Of a stretch of 64,000 bases of DNA, positions 55,774-64,000 are shown in pieces. A program made the translations under genes and the position numbers. The stretch is from Tolypothrix brevis GSE-NOS-MK-07-07A (GTDB taxonomy: Bacteria; Cyanobacteriota; Cyanobacteriia; Cyanobacteriales; Nostocaceae): contig JAHHIJ010000021.1 of NCBI GenBank assembly GCA_019358985.1, positions 1 to 64,000 of the forward strand. The letters run 5' to 3'. The notes under the pieces were generated by a model. It was not told the DNA's origin. It searched no databases and saw only the letters and a program-made list of their open reading frames with translations. Every line of letters starts with the position of its first letter. Position 1 is the stretch's first letter.

Positions 55774-56382
55774 CTATGGCATAACGTCATCGAGTTTGAG
55801 TTGTAAATTTGGAAATAAATAAGAACCAATCATATCTCCCAAACGGTATTGTTGTTGCTGATAAATACCGTTAACTAACTGACATACTGTAAAAGTCGGT
55901 TGCTTTGGACTTCCAATAAATTGTAAACCACCCAAACCACGAAAATCGATAATCCAATATTCTGGAATTTCCAAAAAAGCGTATTCTTCAACCTTTCTGG
56001 CATAATCATCTTGCCAATTTGTACTAACAACTTCAGCAACCAATTTAATCGTATTACCATTACAGATAATTGGTTCCTTTTGCCAAAGTGGCTCTTGGTC
56101 TAATTTTACTTTATCTAAAACAATTACATCTGGACGTAATGCTGTTGCTTCTGCTGCGGGTGGTTTAATTAAGCAAGTCTTGGGAATCAACCAGTTAAAA
56201 TTAGCACGAAGAATCTCAGCATAAATTCTACCCGCAACGCTTCCTGAAACTTCTTCATGAAGACCGGTTGGTTCCATGTCACGTAATTCTCCGTCAATAA
56301 GTTCGTAACGAGGATTGTCCCCATAATTAGTGATAAATTCTTCAAAAGTAAGAAGTTTCGGTGGGGTATAGGTATAGGTCAT
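55774..56382 (-). CDS. Uma2 family endonuclease-like protein (DUF820)
   Basis: 202 residues from MTYTYTPPKLLTFEEFITNY. PD-(D/E)XK core: GDNPRYELIDGELRDM near residue 20, ALRPDVIVLD near residue 89 and VAEVVSTNWQDDYARKVEEY near residue 118. Uma2 genes are numerous in cyanobacteria; their biological role is open. Intact. Confidence 0.92.
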   Translation of the reverse strand: MTYTYTPPKLLTFEEFITNYGDNPRYELIDGELRDMEPTGLHEEVSGSVAGRIYAEILRANFNWLIPKTCLIKPPAAEATALRPDVIVLDKVKLDQEPLWQKEPIICNGNTIKLVAEVVSTNWQDDYARKVEEYAFLEIPEYWIIDFRGLGGLQFIGSPKQPTFTVCQLVNGIYQQQQYRLGDMIGSYLFPNLQLKLDDVMP

Positions 56383-56442
56383 ACTTAATCGAATAGCAAG
56401 AAATGGTTTCATTCTAACGAAATCTAACGGGTTGTAATGGGA

Positions 56443-56985
56443 TTATCGGGACTTAAACAAAACAAAAGGCAAAAATAGAGTATAATTATTTACCAGCATA
56501 GCATTCACGTCAAAATAAAACCTAATGAAAGAGACAACCCCCGCAGCCATGCCGCCGTGTTCTGAAAAATGGTGTGGGACGTATTTGCCGCTTATAAAGC
56601 TAGTTTGGACTACATTTGGGCTTAATTTTTGTTTAAGTCCCGCTAAGTCGATTTGGGGGTAATTATTAATTTTTTCCAATAGATAATTAGCATCAAGTGT
56701 CGATATCAATAATTTCACCATTACCCAACAGCAAAAACCCAAAGCAATACCTTCGGCAAGCTTCGCTAACGCATAAGTAAACCATGCGTCCCAAAACCCA
56801 ATCATGTGTCCTTGTGATCCCATACACACTACTGCAACTGAAGTTGTGAGCAAAAGTAAGGGAGAAAATAGAAATAATGCGATCGCACGTTGCCAACGTT
56901 CACTCCAACTTCCCCCTGATGTAGAGTATTTTGTCCTGATGTAGTAGGAACAGACCACAGCTATGACCATCATAACTAAGTGCAT
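56443..56985 (-). pseudogene. M56 (BlaR1-like) peptidase, membrane part only
   Basis: About 180 residues. MHLVMMVIAVVCSYYIRTKY and GSWSERWQRAIALFLFSPLL are typical of cyanobacterial M56 membrane proteins. The chain ends after LKQKLSPNVVQTSF with an unrelated tail, before the HExxH zinc site. Start ATG at 56985 (or GTG at 56988) overlaps the stop of the small gene upstream. Confidence 0.7.
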
Positions 56986-57116
56986 CACTTTGAGTCCTCC
57001 CTAGCTTTTCTAGCTGCTTCTACCAGTTTTGCGATCGCATTTATTTGCTCGCAGGTTGCTTCATCCGTAGCAATAAAGTTTTGTTGCCAATCTTGGAGAT
57101 TTATTTCTGAGGACAT
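56985..57116 (-). CDS. small protein, 43 aa, coupled to the M56 gene
   Basis: MSSEINLQDWQQNFIATDEA, then QINAIAKLVEAARKAREDSK. Its TGA stop overlaps the M56 start in GTGATG, so translation is coupled. In intact operons a BlaI-like repressor is more usual here, so this may be another accessory protein. Family not recognised. Confidence 0.5.
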   Translation of the reverse strand: MSSEINLQDWQQNFIATDEATCEQINAIAKLVEAARKAREDSK

Positions 57117-57148
57117 CTGATGTTAAACTCCTATTAGTTAGGCATTAA

Positions 57149-57568
57149 TTAGATTCGTGTCACCATAACTGTATTCTTTTCAATTTTCGTTTTATAGGTT
57201 GACAGTGGTTTCGTCGCTGGTCCATTTTGGACTTTCCCTTCTGCGGTAAATTCAGAAGCATGACAAGGACATAAAAAAATATTTTCTTCCGCTTCCCAAT
57301 CTACATTACACCCAAGGTGAGTACAAATTGGGTTGACTGCAATTAATTGTTTACTCTTGGATGTCCCTATTACTAAAACAGCACCTAAAGAAGTTTTTTC
57401 TTTGAGAATTTGACCGTTTTTATCCAGTTCTGCTACTGTCCCGATAGAAATCCAATTCTCCTTTTTCTTTGGTTTTGGTTTATTCGGATAAACCACAGTT
57501 ATTAATAAAGGAGAAAAGCTTAATAGTAAGCTGACACTCAATAAGTTTATAAATTTACGACGTTTCAT
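57149..57568 (-). CDS. Rieske [2Fe-2S] protein
   Basis: 139 residues. N-terminal [20 protein letters not shown] is a membrane anchor or Tat-like signal. The cluster ligands are CTHLGC near residue 83 and CPCHASEF near residue 101. It resembles small PetC-like proteins but is shorter than PetC (about 180). Electron transfer at the membrane is inferred. It is the first of three minus-strand genes with the 43-aa ORF and M56 gene, so an operon is possible. Confidence 0.88.
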   Translation of the reverse strand: MKRRKFINLLSVSLLLSFSPLLITVVYPNKPKPKKKENWISIGTVAELDKNGQILKEKTSLGAVLVIGTSKSKQLIAVNPICTHLGCNVDWEAEENIFLCPCHASEFTAEGKVQNGPATKPLSTYKTKIEKNTVMVTRI

Positions 57569-57812
57569 ACTTTAAACAAAAATAAACGATCTAGGCGTCA
57601 ATAAAAAACTAGTTATTTATTCATATAAACCTTAAATAATTTTCAATAATATCCATGATATCAAGCGCAGTAGATAATATATACAAAACAACTAGAAATA
57701 TTCTTCATTGATTGTATTTATCTACCACGCCATTTAGTCACTTACGTTATTTACACCCTAGATTGTTTATCTCAATAAAATACCACATACAATTAAAACC
57801 ATTGATTACCAA
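57569..57812. other. AT-rich gap
   Basis: Nothing recognised apart from AT-rich sequence that probably contains the promoter of the Rieske gene. Confidence 0.3.
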
Positions 57813-58208
57813 CTAGTCTGGTAAACTGTTCCGTAAACGACGCAGACAATTAATTGATGCAACACAATCACAACCAAACATCTTTACAGCAGCATCACTT
57901 TCTTCATTTGTGACACCAAGTAATGCATCTTGATTATTTAGGTCTGTTTCATCAATTTCTGGATTACCCTTCTTTAAGCGAGATAACTCCTGTGTATTTC
58001 CACAGAAAAACTTACCAACTTTTGGATGTTTTATACAGGCTTTTTGACTATCTACTGACACAGGTGTCACCGTAGCATCAGGACGTTCTATTGGCTGTAC
58101 ATTCCTGACTGTTTCGTTAGCTACAGCAATTTTCCCCGTCATTAGTAATGAGCCAAGAGAAATAAATGCCAAAGGTTTACCAGTTAGATGTGAGAGTATT
58201 TTTTGCAC
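57813..58208 (-). CDS. secreted Cys-containing hypothetical protein
   Basis: 131 residues. Signal peptide MQKILSHLTGKPLAFISLGS to about residue 31. Mature part has cysteines KACIKHPKVGKFFCGNTQEL and FGCDCVASINCLRRLRN, which may form disulfides or hold a metal. Family not recognised. Confidence 0.6.
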   Translation of the reverse strand: MQKILSHLTGKPLAFISLGSLLMTGKIAVANETVRNVQPIERPDATVTPVSVDSQKACIKHPKVGKFFCGNTQELSRLKKGNPEIDETDLNNQDALLGVTNEESDAAVKMFGCDCVASINCLRRLRNSLPD

Positions 58209-58677
58209 TTATTTATCCTCAATATATAGAAGTTGCAAGCATCATCATATTCTAATCAGCTAGACCTGATTCGTCACTATCAAGTTCCTGAAATTAATCA
58301 GTTGTAACATATTTTTAATGTTAATTCTTAACTTGTTAATGATGGTTAATGATGCATTTACTCTATATTTCGATGTGATAAATTTTGGTTTTATGTCGAA
58401 AATAAGACACTAGAACAGAAAAAAGTGGTGCAACCGATCGCCACAATCCAACAGTGGATCGATATCGCCTAGCAACTTCAATGTCACTGAATTATAGTTA
58501 CGCGATCGCTTGATTAGTATAGTGCTTGATATATTTAATACTCAAACCGAATTCACTACTATAGATATCATATATTTACTTATTCAAATTCTCTCTATTT
58601 TAAATACGGATTTTCATTATCTCCAATGAATATTGTATAACAGTAGGTTATTTTTTTATTTTTGAAAATAAAAAAAT
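58209..58677. other. AT-rich gap
   Basis: No gene supported. One HIP1-like octamer at about 58502. Confidence 0.3.
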
Positions 58678-58806
58678 ATGAAGGTCGCAGTACTGGGAAA
58701 AGGTGGAAGCGGGAAAAGTACAATTAGCTGGCTCTTATCCCAATATTTGAGCCAAGTCAAACTGATCGCCATTTTGAGTCAATGGCAAAATTCGACACAA
58801 ATCTAA
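58678..58806 (+). pseudogene. ParA/CooC-like ATPase, N-terminal scrap
   Basis: 42 residues starting MKVAVLGKGGSGKSTISWLL, a deviant Walker A P-loop (GKGGSGKST). The frame ends 20 residues later. Intact family members have about 250 residues or more. Confidence 0.7.
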
Positions 58807-58818
58807 TTTGATGTAAAT

Positions 58819-59502
58819 CTAAAATGCTATTTCCTGTTGTTGATGACTGGGGTAAGAAGCTTTCAGATCGGTAATGAAGGCTGCGATCGCACTAATCCCC
58901 GTACACAACATTCCACTAGCAGCGCGATACCCCCGACGACTCCAACCAGACCACCCAAATCTTTCCCCTATCTCCCCAAACTCAGCTAAAACTGCATCTG
59001 ATGATGATTCTTCTTGTTGTTTTCTATTGAGTATTTGAAGTTGCGATAATTCTTGTTCCTGCGATAGCGAAGCGCTGCTGCGAAGCGCAGACTGATTTCC
59101 ATCGCGCTTTGTGCTATGTAGCGAGATGCACCAAAATCAGGTGAAGCAAGCCATTCGGAGAATACTTTTTTTCCGTTGGGGCAAAAAGCAAGGCAGTCGA
59201 AGTAGAAATCTTGGAGCGATCGCCCTGGGAGAATTGCCACCACCACGTCTTAAATCCTGCTGTAACTGCAAGTATAGAGGTTGAGTAGAGCGAGAGGAGC
59301 GGCTATTAGTCGTTGGTTTAAAGCTGACAGCAACGCGATCGCATTTGAGATTCAGAGGGATTTTTTGACCGTAAAATGTATAAAATAGTTCGTCTGTTGT
59401 TTGTGCTTGTGCGAGTTCCCGGTATTGATGAGGGATGAGGGGAAGACTAGTAGAGGTAAGGAAACAACCAGCTAAAACCAGACTTGAGAGAAAACGTTTC
59501 AT
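58819..59502 (-). pseudogene. exported hypothetical protein, broken by short insertions
   Basis: Signal peptide MKRFLSSLVLAGCFLTSTSL, then DELFYTFYGQKIPLNLKCDR and STQPLYLQLQQDLRRGGG. The frame is then broken by a HIP1-containing segment also found at 13090-13128. The C-terminal part returns as SQEQELSQLQILNRKQQEES and FGWSGWSRRGYRAASGMLCT, ending at 58819. A ctgcgcttcgcagcagcgct palindrome has also been inserted near 59080. Function unknown. Confidence 0.6.
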
Positions 59503-59603
59503 AATTGCGTAGAATCATAATACTCCCAGATGAATCAATTTCAAATTCAAGAATTTCAATTAAAACTGGTAGTTTACGATACTGAAACTGAGGAGATAGT
59601 AAG

Positions 59604-59939
59604 ATGGATAAGTTAGAAAAATATAGAGAATATATTCAGCAGCTTTTGACAAAATATGGTAGCTATAAACCTTCTTATGGCGATGTAGAAGTAGAACAAA
59701 TATTTGATACTGTACGTGACCATTATCAACTTGTTAATGTAGGCTGGGAAAATAAACGTCGTGTGTATGGTTGTTCAATACACATTGATATCAAGAATGA
59801 AAAAATTTGGATTCAGTGGAATGGAACCGAGATAAATGTTGCAGAAGAGCTAGTTTTAATGGGAGTTCTAAAACAAGACATTGTTATCGGATTTCATTCA
59901 CCTTATAAAAGACAGTTTACAGATTTTGCTATGGGTTAG
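59604..59939 (+). CDS. xisI: orphan XisI-family protein
   Basis: 111 residues: DKLEKYREYIQQLLTKYGSY, QLVNVGWENKRRVYGCSIHI, KIWIQWNGTEINVAEELVLM, DIVIGFHSPYKRQFTDFAMG. Clear XisI pattern but no xisH beside it, and about 14 kb from the XisHI pair at 45.2-45.9 kb. Confidence 0.88.
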   Translation: MDKLEKYREYIQQLLTKYGSYKPSYGDVEVEQIFDTVRDHYQLVNVGWENKRRVYGCSIHIDIKNEKIWIQWNGTEINVAEELVLMGVLKQDIVIGFHSPYKRQFTDFAMG

Positions 59940-59997
59940 GAAGTATGGATTTTCATTAAAAACAGAACCACATGGCATTACGAGTAAAGAACCTTGA

Positions 59998-60263
59998 GAT
60001 ATCGCACTATTTCCAGTTGCGATCGCACTTATCTCTAGTATTTACCGCATTTTTCAGTTAGCGGTGAGAGGTTGGTTGTTTGCCCTAGCGATCGCATTCC
60101 AATGGATAATCGAAGTCTGTATGTTGTTAACAGCTTTACTCGGACCATTAGCTGTCGGAGGTTCCCTACTTCCCGTTGGTCAAAAAGCTATTTTCGCATG
60201 GTTAACAGGTTTTTTTCAGTGGGGATGATAAAGCTACGTGAGGCTTTTTCTACAGGGAGATAA
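59998..60263 (+). pseudogene. fragment of a TrbL/VirB6-like membrane protein
   Basis: The frame reads IFQLAVRGWLFALAIAFQWI, then LLTALLGPLAVGGSLLPVGQ and IFAWLTGF; a T-run near 60213 shifts the frame to SVGMIKLREAFSTGR. Sequence type known from plasmid or conjugation-linked membrane proteins in cyanobacteria. It suggests an old integration of plasmid DNA. No intact neighbour supports it. Confidence 0.45.
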
Positions 60264-60379
60264 TTGTCTTTTAAAGCCCCTGTTAGAGATATTTTGTCAA
60301 TATTGCGAGTAAAATTCTCGAAAAACCCCAGAAAAGCCCCAAAAATCGTAAATACCGGGTAAGTCTACTACAGGGTTAC

Positions 60380-60398
60380 AATAATGATTATCATTTTA
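60380..60398 (+). promoter_or_regulatory. Fur-type box upstream of hemB
   Basis: aataatgattatcatttta agrees with the 19-bp Fur consensus at about 15 positions and holds the palindrome aatgattatcatt (60383-60395). It lies 11 bp before the hemB ATG, a position where a repressor would block transcription or its start. Confidence 0.65.
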
Positions 60399-60399
60399 A

Positions 60400-61419
<1,020 letters not shown>

Positions 61420-61431
61420 CCTCTCCCCGGC

Positions 61432-62748
61432 TTAAAAGCACGGGGATTCTAAACTGTTGCTACACGGAGGGCACTCAGCCGCTCCGTTTTGCTTTTTAGT
61501 TTTGGTTTCCCAGATACGAAATCTGGTAGCAAGGGTCAAAACTTGCCTACAGACCTTGACTAGGCTTAAGCCTAATTGTGTCTCTACTTTCCGCATTATG
61601 TTTGCGGCTCCGTTCAAGTCAGCATTAACTAACTGTCCTTTACCAGTACGGTACATTCCCCGTTTAACTCTTTTTCCGCTTGGTTTCCACCCTTCAGGTT
61701 TTGCGCCGAAAGTAGGTAGAAAATCACCATCTAGAAAGCTAGTTTTGCTGGTGTAGGATTCTTCTGTCTCAACAAATTTAATGCAGTATTCTTCACACAA
61801 TTGCTCAACTCGTTTTTTCAGTTTTGCAGTAGGTATTTGCACAAAAGATTGAGTAGTCTTACCTAATACCGCTTCTTGCCGTTGTCCCTGGTTCCATCCG
61901 AAAATAACTGTGCCAATTTGATGCTTAATACAGTGGTCAATAATTAACTTTGCAGCCTTATTAACTGCGTCTCGCATTTGTCGATTACGCTTCTCTGTTA
62001 TGCGGGCTAATTGGTCATCCCAATAGCCTTGCGGTTTACCTTCTTTAAGGGTGCTAATTCGCTTGTTATACCACTGGTTAAGACTTTTTACTTTACGTCC
62101 ATCAACAATGAAACTTGTTCCGACATTGGAAACGCAACTTAACCAATTGTTTATACCTGGGTCAATCCCTAAAGCGTTACTTGGGTCAACATCCAGCTTT
62201 GATTGAGGTTGTTTTTCATAGGCAAACTCAACATAAAAGCATTGATTTCTAGGCAGGATTCGCAGTTCCTTGATGTCTTCAAAAAGTAAATTAGACGGCA
62301 TTGGAATTGCGAAACTATCAAGCTTAAACCATCTTTTTACAGTCGTTCCAAGTGGTATTTTGATTTTGCCCCCGACAAGTCTTAATGCTTGAAGAGGATA
62401 TGTCACCATTGCAAGTCCGTCTTTTCTCCGATAGTCGGGAGCTTTTGGGCGCTCGTGCAATTCACCCTTGCGATATTTTTTGTCCAACTCCTTAAAAGAT
62501 TTGAATGACTCTGCAACTGTTCTCAATATTTGCTGTGCTGCTTGAGAGTGCAAAACTTGATAATGTCTATTAGTTTTGTATTCTTTCTCCAAGTCATATT
62601 TACCGATTATCTTCTTGGTCTTAAAAAACAATTGACGGGCATAATAAATACCGCAGTTAGTCAACTTGTGCGACTCGGAGCAAATAAACTCAAGAATTGC
62701 TTTTAAATTGTCGTCAGGGTTGATTAGATTTTGCTGACACCCATACAC
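61432..62748 (-). CDS. tnpB: TnpB RNA-guided endonuclease (IS200/IS605, IS1341-type)
   Basis: 438 residues, full length. The RuvC residues are all there: ALGIDPGINNWLSC near residue 193 (Asp), KFVETEESYTSKTS near residue 333 (Glu) and VNADLNGAANIMRK near residue 378 (Asp). The four-cysteine zinc knuckle of classical TnpB is not seen between the last two motifs, a known variant of this branch. The omega-RNA is expected from the 3' end of the gene up to the gaatccccg hairpin at 61421-61450, with the guide taken from hemB sequence beyond ttgac. Start ATG at 62748 is likely. Confidence 0.9.
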   Translation of the reverse strand: MYGCQQNLINPDDNLKAILEFICSESHKLTNCGIYYARQLFFKTKKIIGKYDLEKEYKTNRHYQVLHSQAAQQILRTVAESFKSFKELDKKYRKGELHERPKAPDYRRKDGLAMVTYPLQALRLVGGKIKIPLGTTVKRWFKLDSFAIPMPSNLLFEDIKELRILPRNQCFYVEFAYEKQPQSKLDVDPSNALGIDPGINNWLSCVSNVGTSFIVDGRKVKSLNQWYNKRISTLKEGKPQGYWDDQLARITEKRNRQMRDAVNKAAKLIIDHCIKHQIGTVIFGWNQGQRQEAVLGKTTQSFVQIPTAKLKKRVEQLCEEYCIKFVETEESYTSKTSFLDGDFLPTFGAKPEGWKPSGKRVKRGMYRTGKGQLVNADLNGAANIMRKVETQLGLSLVKVCRQVLTLATRFRIWETKTKKQNGAAECPPCSNSLESPCF

Positions 62749-62790
62749 CTTGCAATTACCTCCTTTGATGCGCTACTTATACAAGTATAC

Positions 62791-62994
62791 ATGAATATAC
62801 AACAAATGAATATGCCATTCCAGAAAAAACACAAAGATAGATATACAACCAACAGGGAAAACCCTTTAACAAGTAGCCCGGTATGTTTGCGGATGGATGA
62901 GGAATTAGCCAAGGATTTAAAATCCGTCCCTAACTGGCAAGAACGGTTAAGGTTAGCGTTGCCAGAATTAATAAAAAATTGGAAGGCAGGTTAA
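62791..62994 (+). CDS. small accessory ORF of element C
   Basis: 67 residues: MNIQQMNMPFQKKHKDRYTT, then VCLRMDEELAKDLKSVPNWQ and ERLRLALPELIKNWKAG. It runs divergently from tnpB with 42 bp between the starts. The basic N-terminus and helical tail are compatible with a DNA-binding ribbon-helix-helix-like protein. Comparable small ORFs are in elements A and B. Confidence 0.6.
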   Translation: MNIQQMNMPFQKKHKDRYTTNRENPLTSSPVCLRMDEELAKDLKSVPNWQERLRLALPELIKNWKAG

Positions 62995-63045
62995 AACCTG
63001 CCGTGTCGTGTTTCATCCCCTCCTTAAAAGGTAGGGGCTTTCACA

Positions 63046-63206
63046 CTACCGTTAAGTTTTTTGTAATGGGGGAATGGGGAAGAAGCAAGGGAGCAGGGAG
63101 CAAGGGAGAAGAATTTCCCCCCCCGCCCCCCGCCCCTCTGCCTCTTTTCAATACCCATGCCCTATTTTCAGAATTACCTTGCTGGACTGATCTTCCCAAG
63201 GTAGAA
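63046..63206. other. purine/pyrimidine-rich spacer
   Basis: A run of g/a followed by c/t (gaatttccccccccgccccc) on the + strand, no gene. Low-complexity DNA of a kind frequent between cyanobacterial genes. Confidence 0.4.
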
Positions 63207-63221
63207 TGATAACTATTATCA
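63207..63221 (+). promoter_or_regulatory. Zur/Fur-type operator before the flavoprotein gene
   Basis: tgataactattatca matches the 7-1-7 palindrome TGATAATNATTATCA at 14 of 15 positions (one mismatch). It lies 25 bp before the ATG at 63247. Zur is favoured over Fur by the spacing, not proven. Confidence 0.7.
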
Positions 63222-63246
63222 TAGAAGCCAGATTGTCTCTCCAGCA

Positions 63247-64000
63247 ATGCAATTTACCATCGCTCTTCCTAAAACAATTGACCTGGCAATTATTGGCGCA
63301 GGGCCTCATGCTCTGACCTTAACTACCCATCTGCTGCAAAAACGGCAGTCTATCAGGGGTAAATTCTCGGTATTCGACCCCAGTGGTAGGTGGATGAGTC
63401 ACTGGAAACAGCAATTTGCAGCTTTAGAAATTCCGCATTTGCGTTCTCCCGCAGTGCATCATCCAGATCCCAACCCGTTTGCTTTACGAAAATTCGCCGA
63501 ATCTCGTTCGGATGAGTTATTTCCCCCCTATGATTTGCCAGGAACACAGCTATTTGAGGATTTTTGTCAAGATGTCATTCGAGTTTGGCAGTTGCAAGAG
63601 CAAGTTATCCCTTTAGCAGTCAAGAGTATCGAACCCTTAACTCATCATTTGCGTCCCCGTTTCCGCCTCTGCTTGCAAGATGGACAAGAAGTTATTGCAC
63701 GGCGGGTAGTGTTGGCAACTAGTAGCGCTCAAATTCAAATACCTGATTGGGTAAACCAGATTCAGACAGCCTACCCACAAGATAGACTTTGCCACTCACA
63801 AACTATTGATTTACGAAAATTGCAGTTGATGGGTAAGAGAGTGTTGATTGTGGGCGGCGGTTTGACGAGTGGACATTTGGCATTAGGTGCTATTTCTCGC
63901 GATGCCAAGGTGCATTTAATGATTCGGCGACAATTAGCAGAAAAGTTGTTCGATGCTGAACCGGGTTGGTTAGGACCAAAGTATCTGAAAGATTTTTTTG
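63247..64000 (+). CDS. FAD/NAD(P)-binding oxidoreductase, 5' part
   Basis: 251 residues are inside the window; the gene runs off the right edge. FAD motif IDLAIIGAGPHALTLTTHLL near residue 12, second dinucleotide motif GKRVLIVGGGLTSGHLALGA near residue 196. It resembles lysine/ornithine N-monooxygenase-like flavoproteins (SidA/PvdA group). The metal-responsive operator in front suggests a role in metal-limited cells, for example metallophore synthesis; this is inference. Confidence 0.8.
   Translation, partial: MQFTIALPKTIDLAIIGAGPHALTLTTHLLQKRQSIRGKFSVFDPSGRWMSHWKQQFAALEIPHLRSPAVHHPDPNPFALRKFAESRSDELFPPYDLPGTQLFEDFCQDVIRVWQLQEQVIPLAVKSIEPLTHHLRPRFRLCLQDGQEVIARRVVLATSSAQIQIPDWVNQIQTAYPQDRLCHSQTIDLRKLQLMGKRVLIVGGGLTSGHLALGAISRDAKVHLMIRRQLAEKLFDAEPGWLGPKYLKDFF

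Noticed and set aside
58986-59246. Protein with GRSLQDFYFDCLAFCPNGKK, also seen on the minus strand near 13100
   Set aside because: The shared part is a short DNA segment with a HIP1 octamer inserted in two different wrecks; the true reading frame of the host gene at 59 kb is another one.

Overview
The window looks like chromosomal DNA of a filamentous cyanobacterium (Nostocales type; genus not resolved). The octamer GCGATCGC (HIP1) is scattered throughout, and XisH/XisI genes, DUF2887 and Uma2 proteins, an M56-family gene, a Mg-type hemB and HIP1-rich dispersed repeats are typical of that group. No tRNA, rRNA or CRISPR array was found. Much of the window is accessory DNA with many broken genes.

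Layout. 1-1.8 kb: tandem DUF2887 (Rpn/PD-(D/E)XK) genes on a 914-bp direct repeat. 1.9-9.9 kb: part of a BREX phage-defence operon on the minus strand (brxB, brxC, pglX) without visible brxA, pglZ or brxL. 10.3-13.9 kb: ParDE toxin-antitoxin pair, remains of a STAND-type WD40 protein, a 37-bp tandem repeat and a transposase-less IS200/IS605-like element. 13.9-19.6 kb: CcdA-like and two thioredoxin-like genes, two arrays of imperfect palindromes, a methyltransferase gene cassette with an attC-like site, a RAYT transposase, TetR and GNAT. 19.7-22.2 kb: PrlF/YhaV pair and an ECF sigma/anti-sigma pair. 22.8-28.9 kb: a well-kept sulfur block (SLC13 permease, sat, cysH, thioredoxin-fold protein, YeiH, DUF302). 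29-42 kb: mostly small stress or resistance-type genes (GNATs, MFS, nucleotidyltransferase, kinase, VOC, TetR plus oxidoreductase) mixed with IS relics and pseudogenes. 42.6-45.1 kb: wreck of a DISARM operon (drmA, drmB, drmC pieces). 45.2-52.6 kb: XisHI, SnoaL, nucleotidyltransferase, broken class A beta-lactamase, VOC, phosphatase, WG-repeat fragment and a rifampin ADP-ribosyltransferase, several next to attC-like sites. 53-60 kb: hypothetical proteins, Uma2, truncated M56, Rieske protein and fragments. 60.4-64 kb: hemB behind a Fur-type box, an intact TnpB element abutting the hemB stop codon, and the start of a flavoprotein behind a Zur/Fur-type box.

The main result is a set of five attC-like sites, three of exactly 89 bp, with the same arms and core sites of the form GTTRRRY/RYYYAAC. 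For three cassettes the core at the start is the exact complement of the core closing the far end, and in four cases the gene points into its site. No integrase gene is in the window. Beside these cassettes lie arrays of about 40-bp imperfect palindromes (core GATATNCGGAA-N3-TTCNGTATAAT), three of which run straight into a GTTAKRY core. I know of no description of these arrays. A second result is a pair of IS200/IS605-like elements that keep the ends, a small ribbon-helix-helix gene and a roughly 300-nt noncoding part but have no tnpB.
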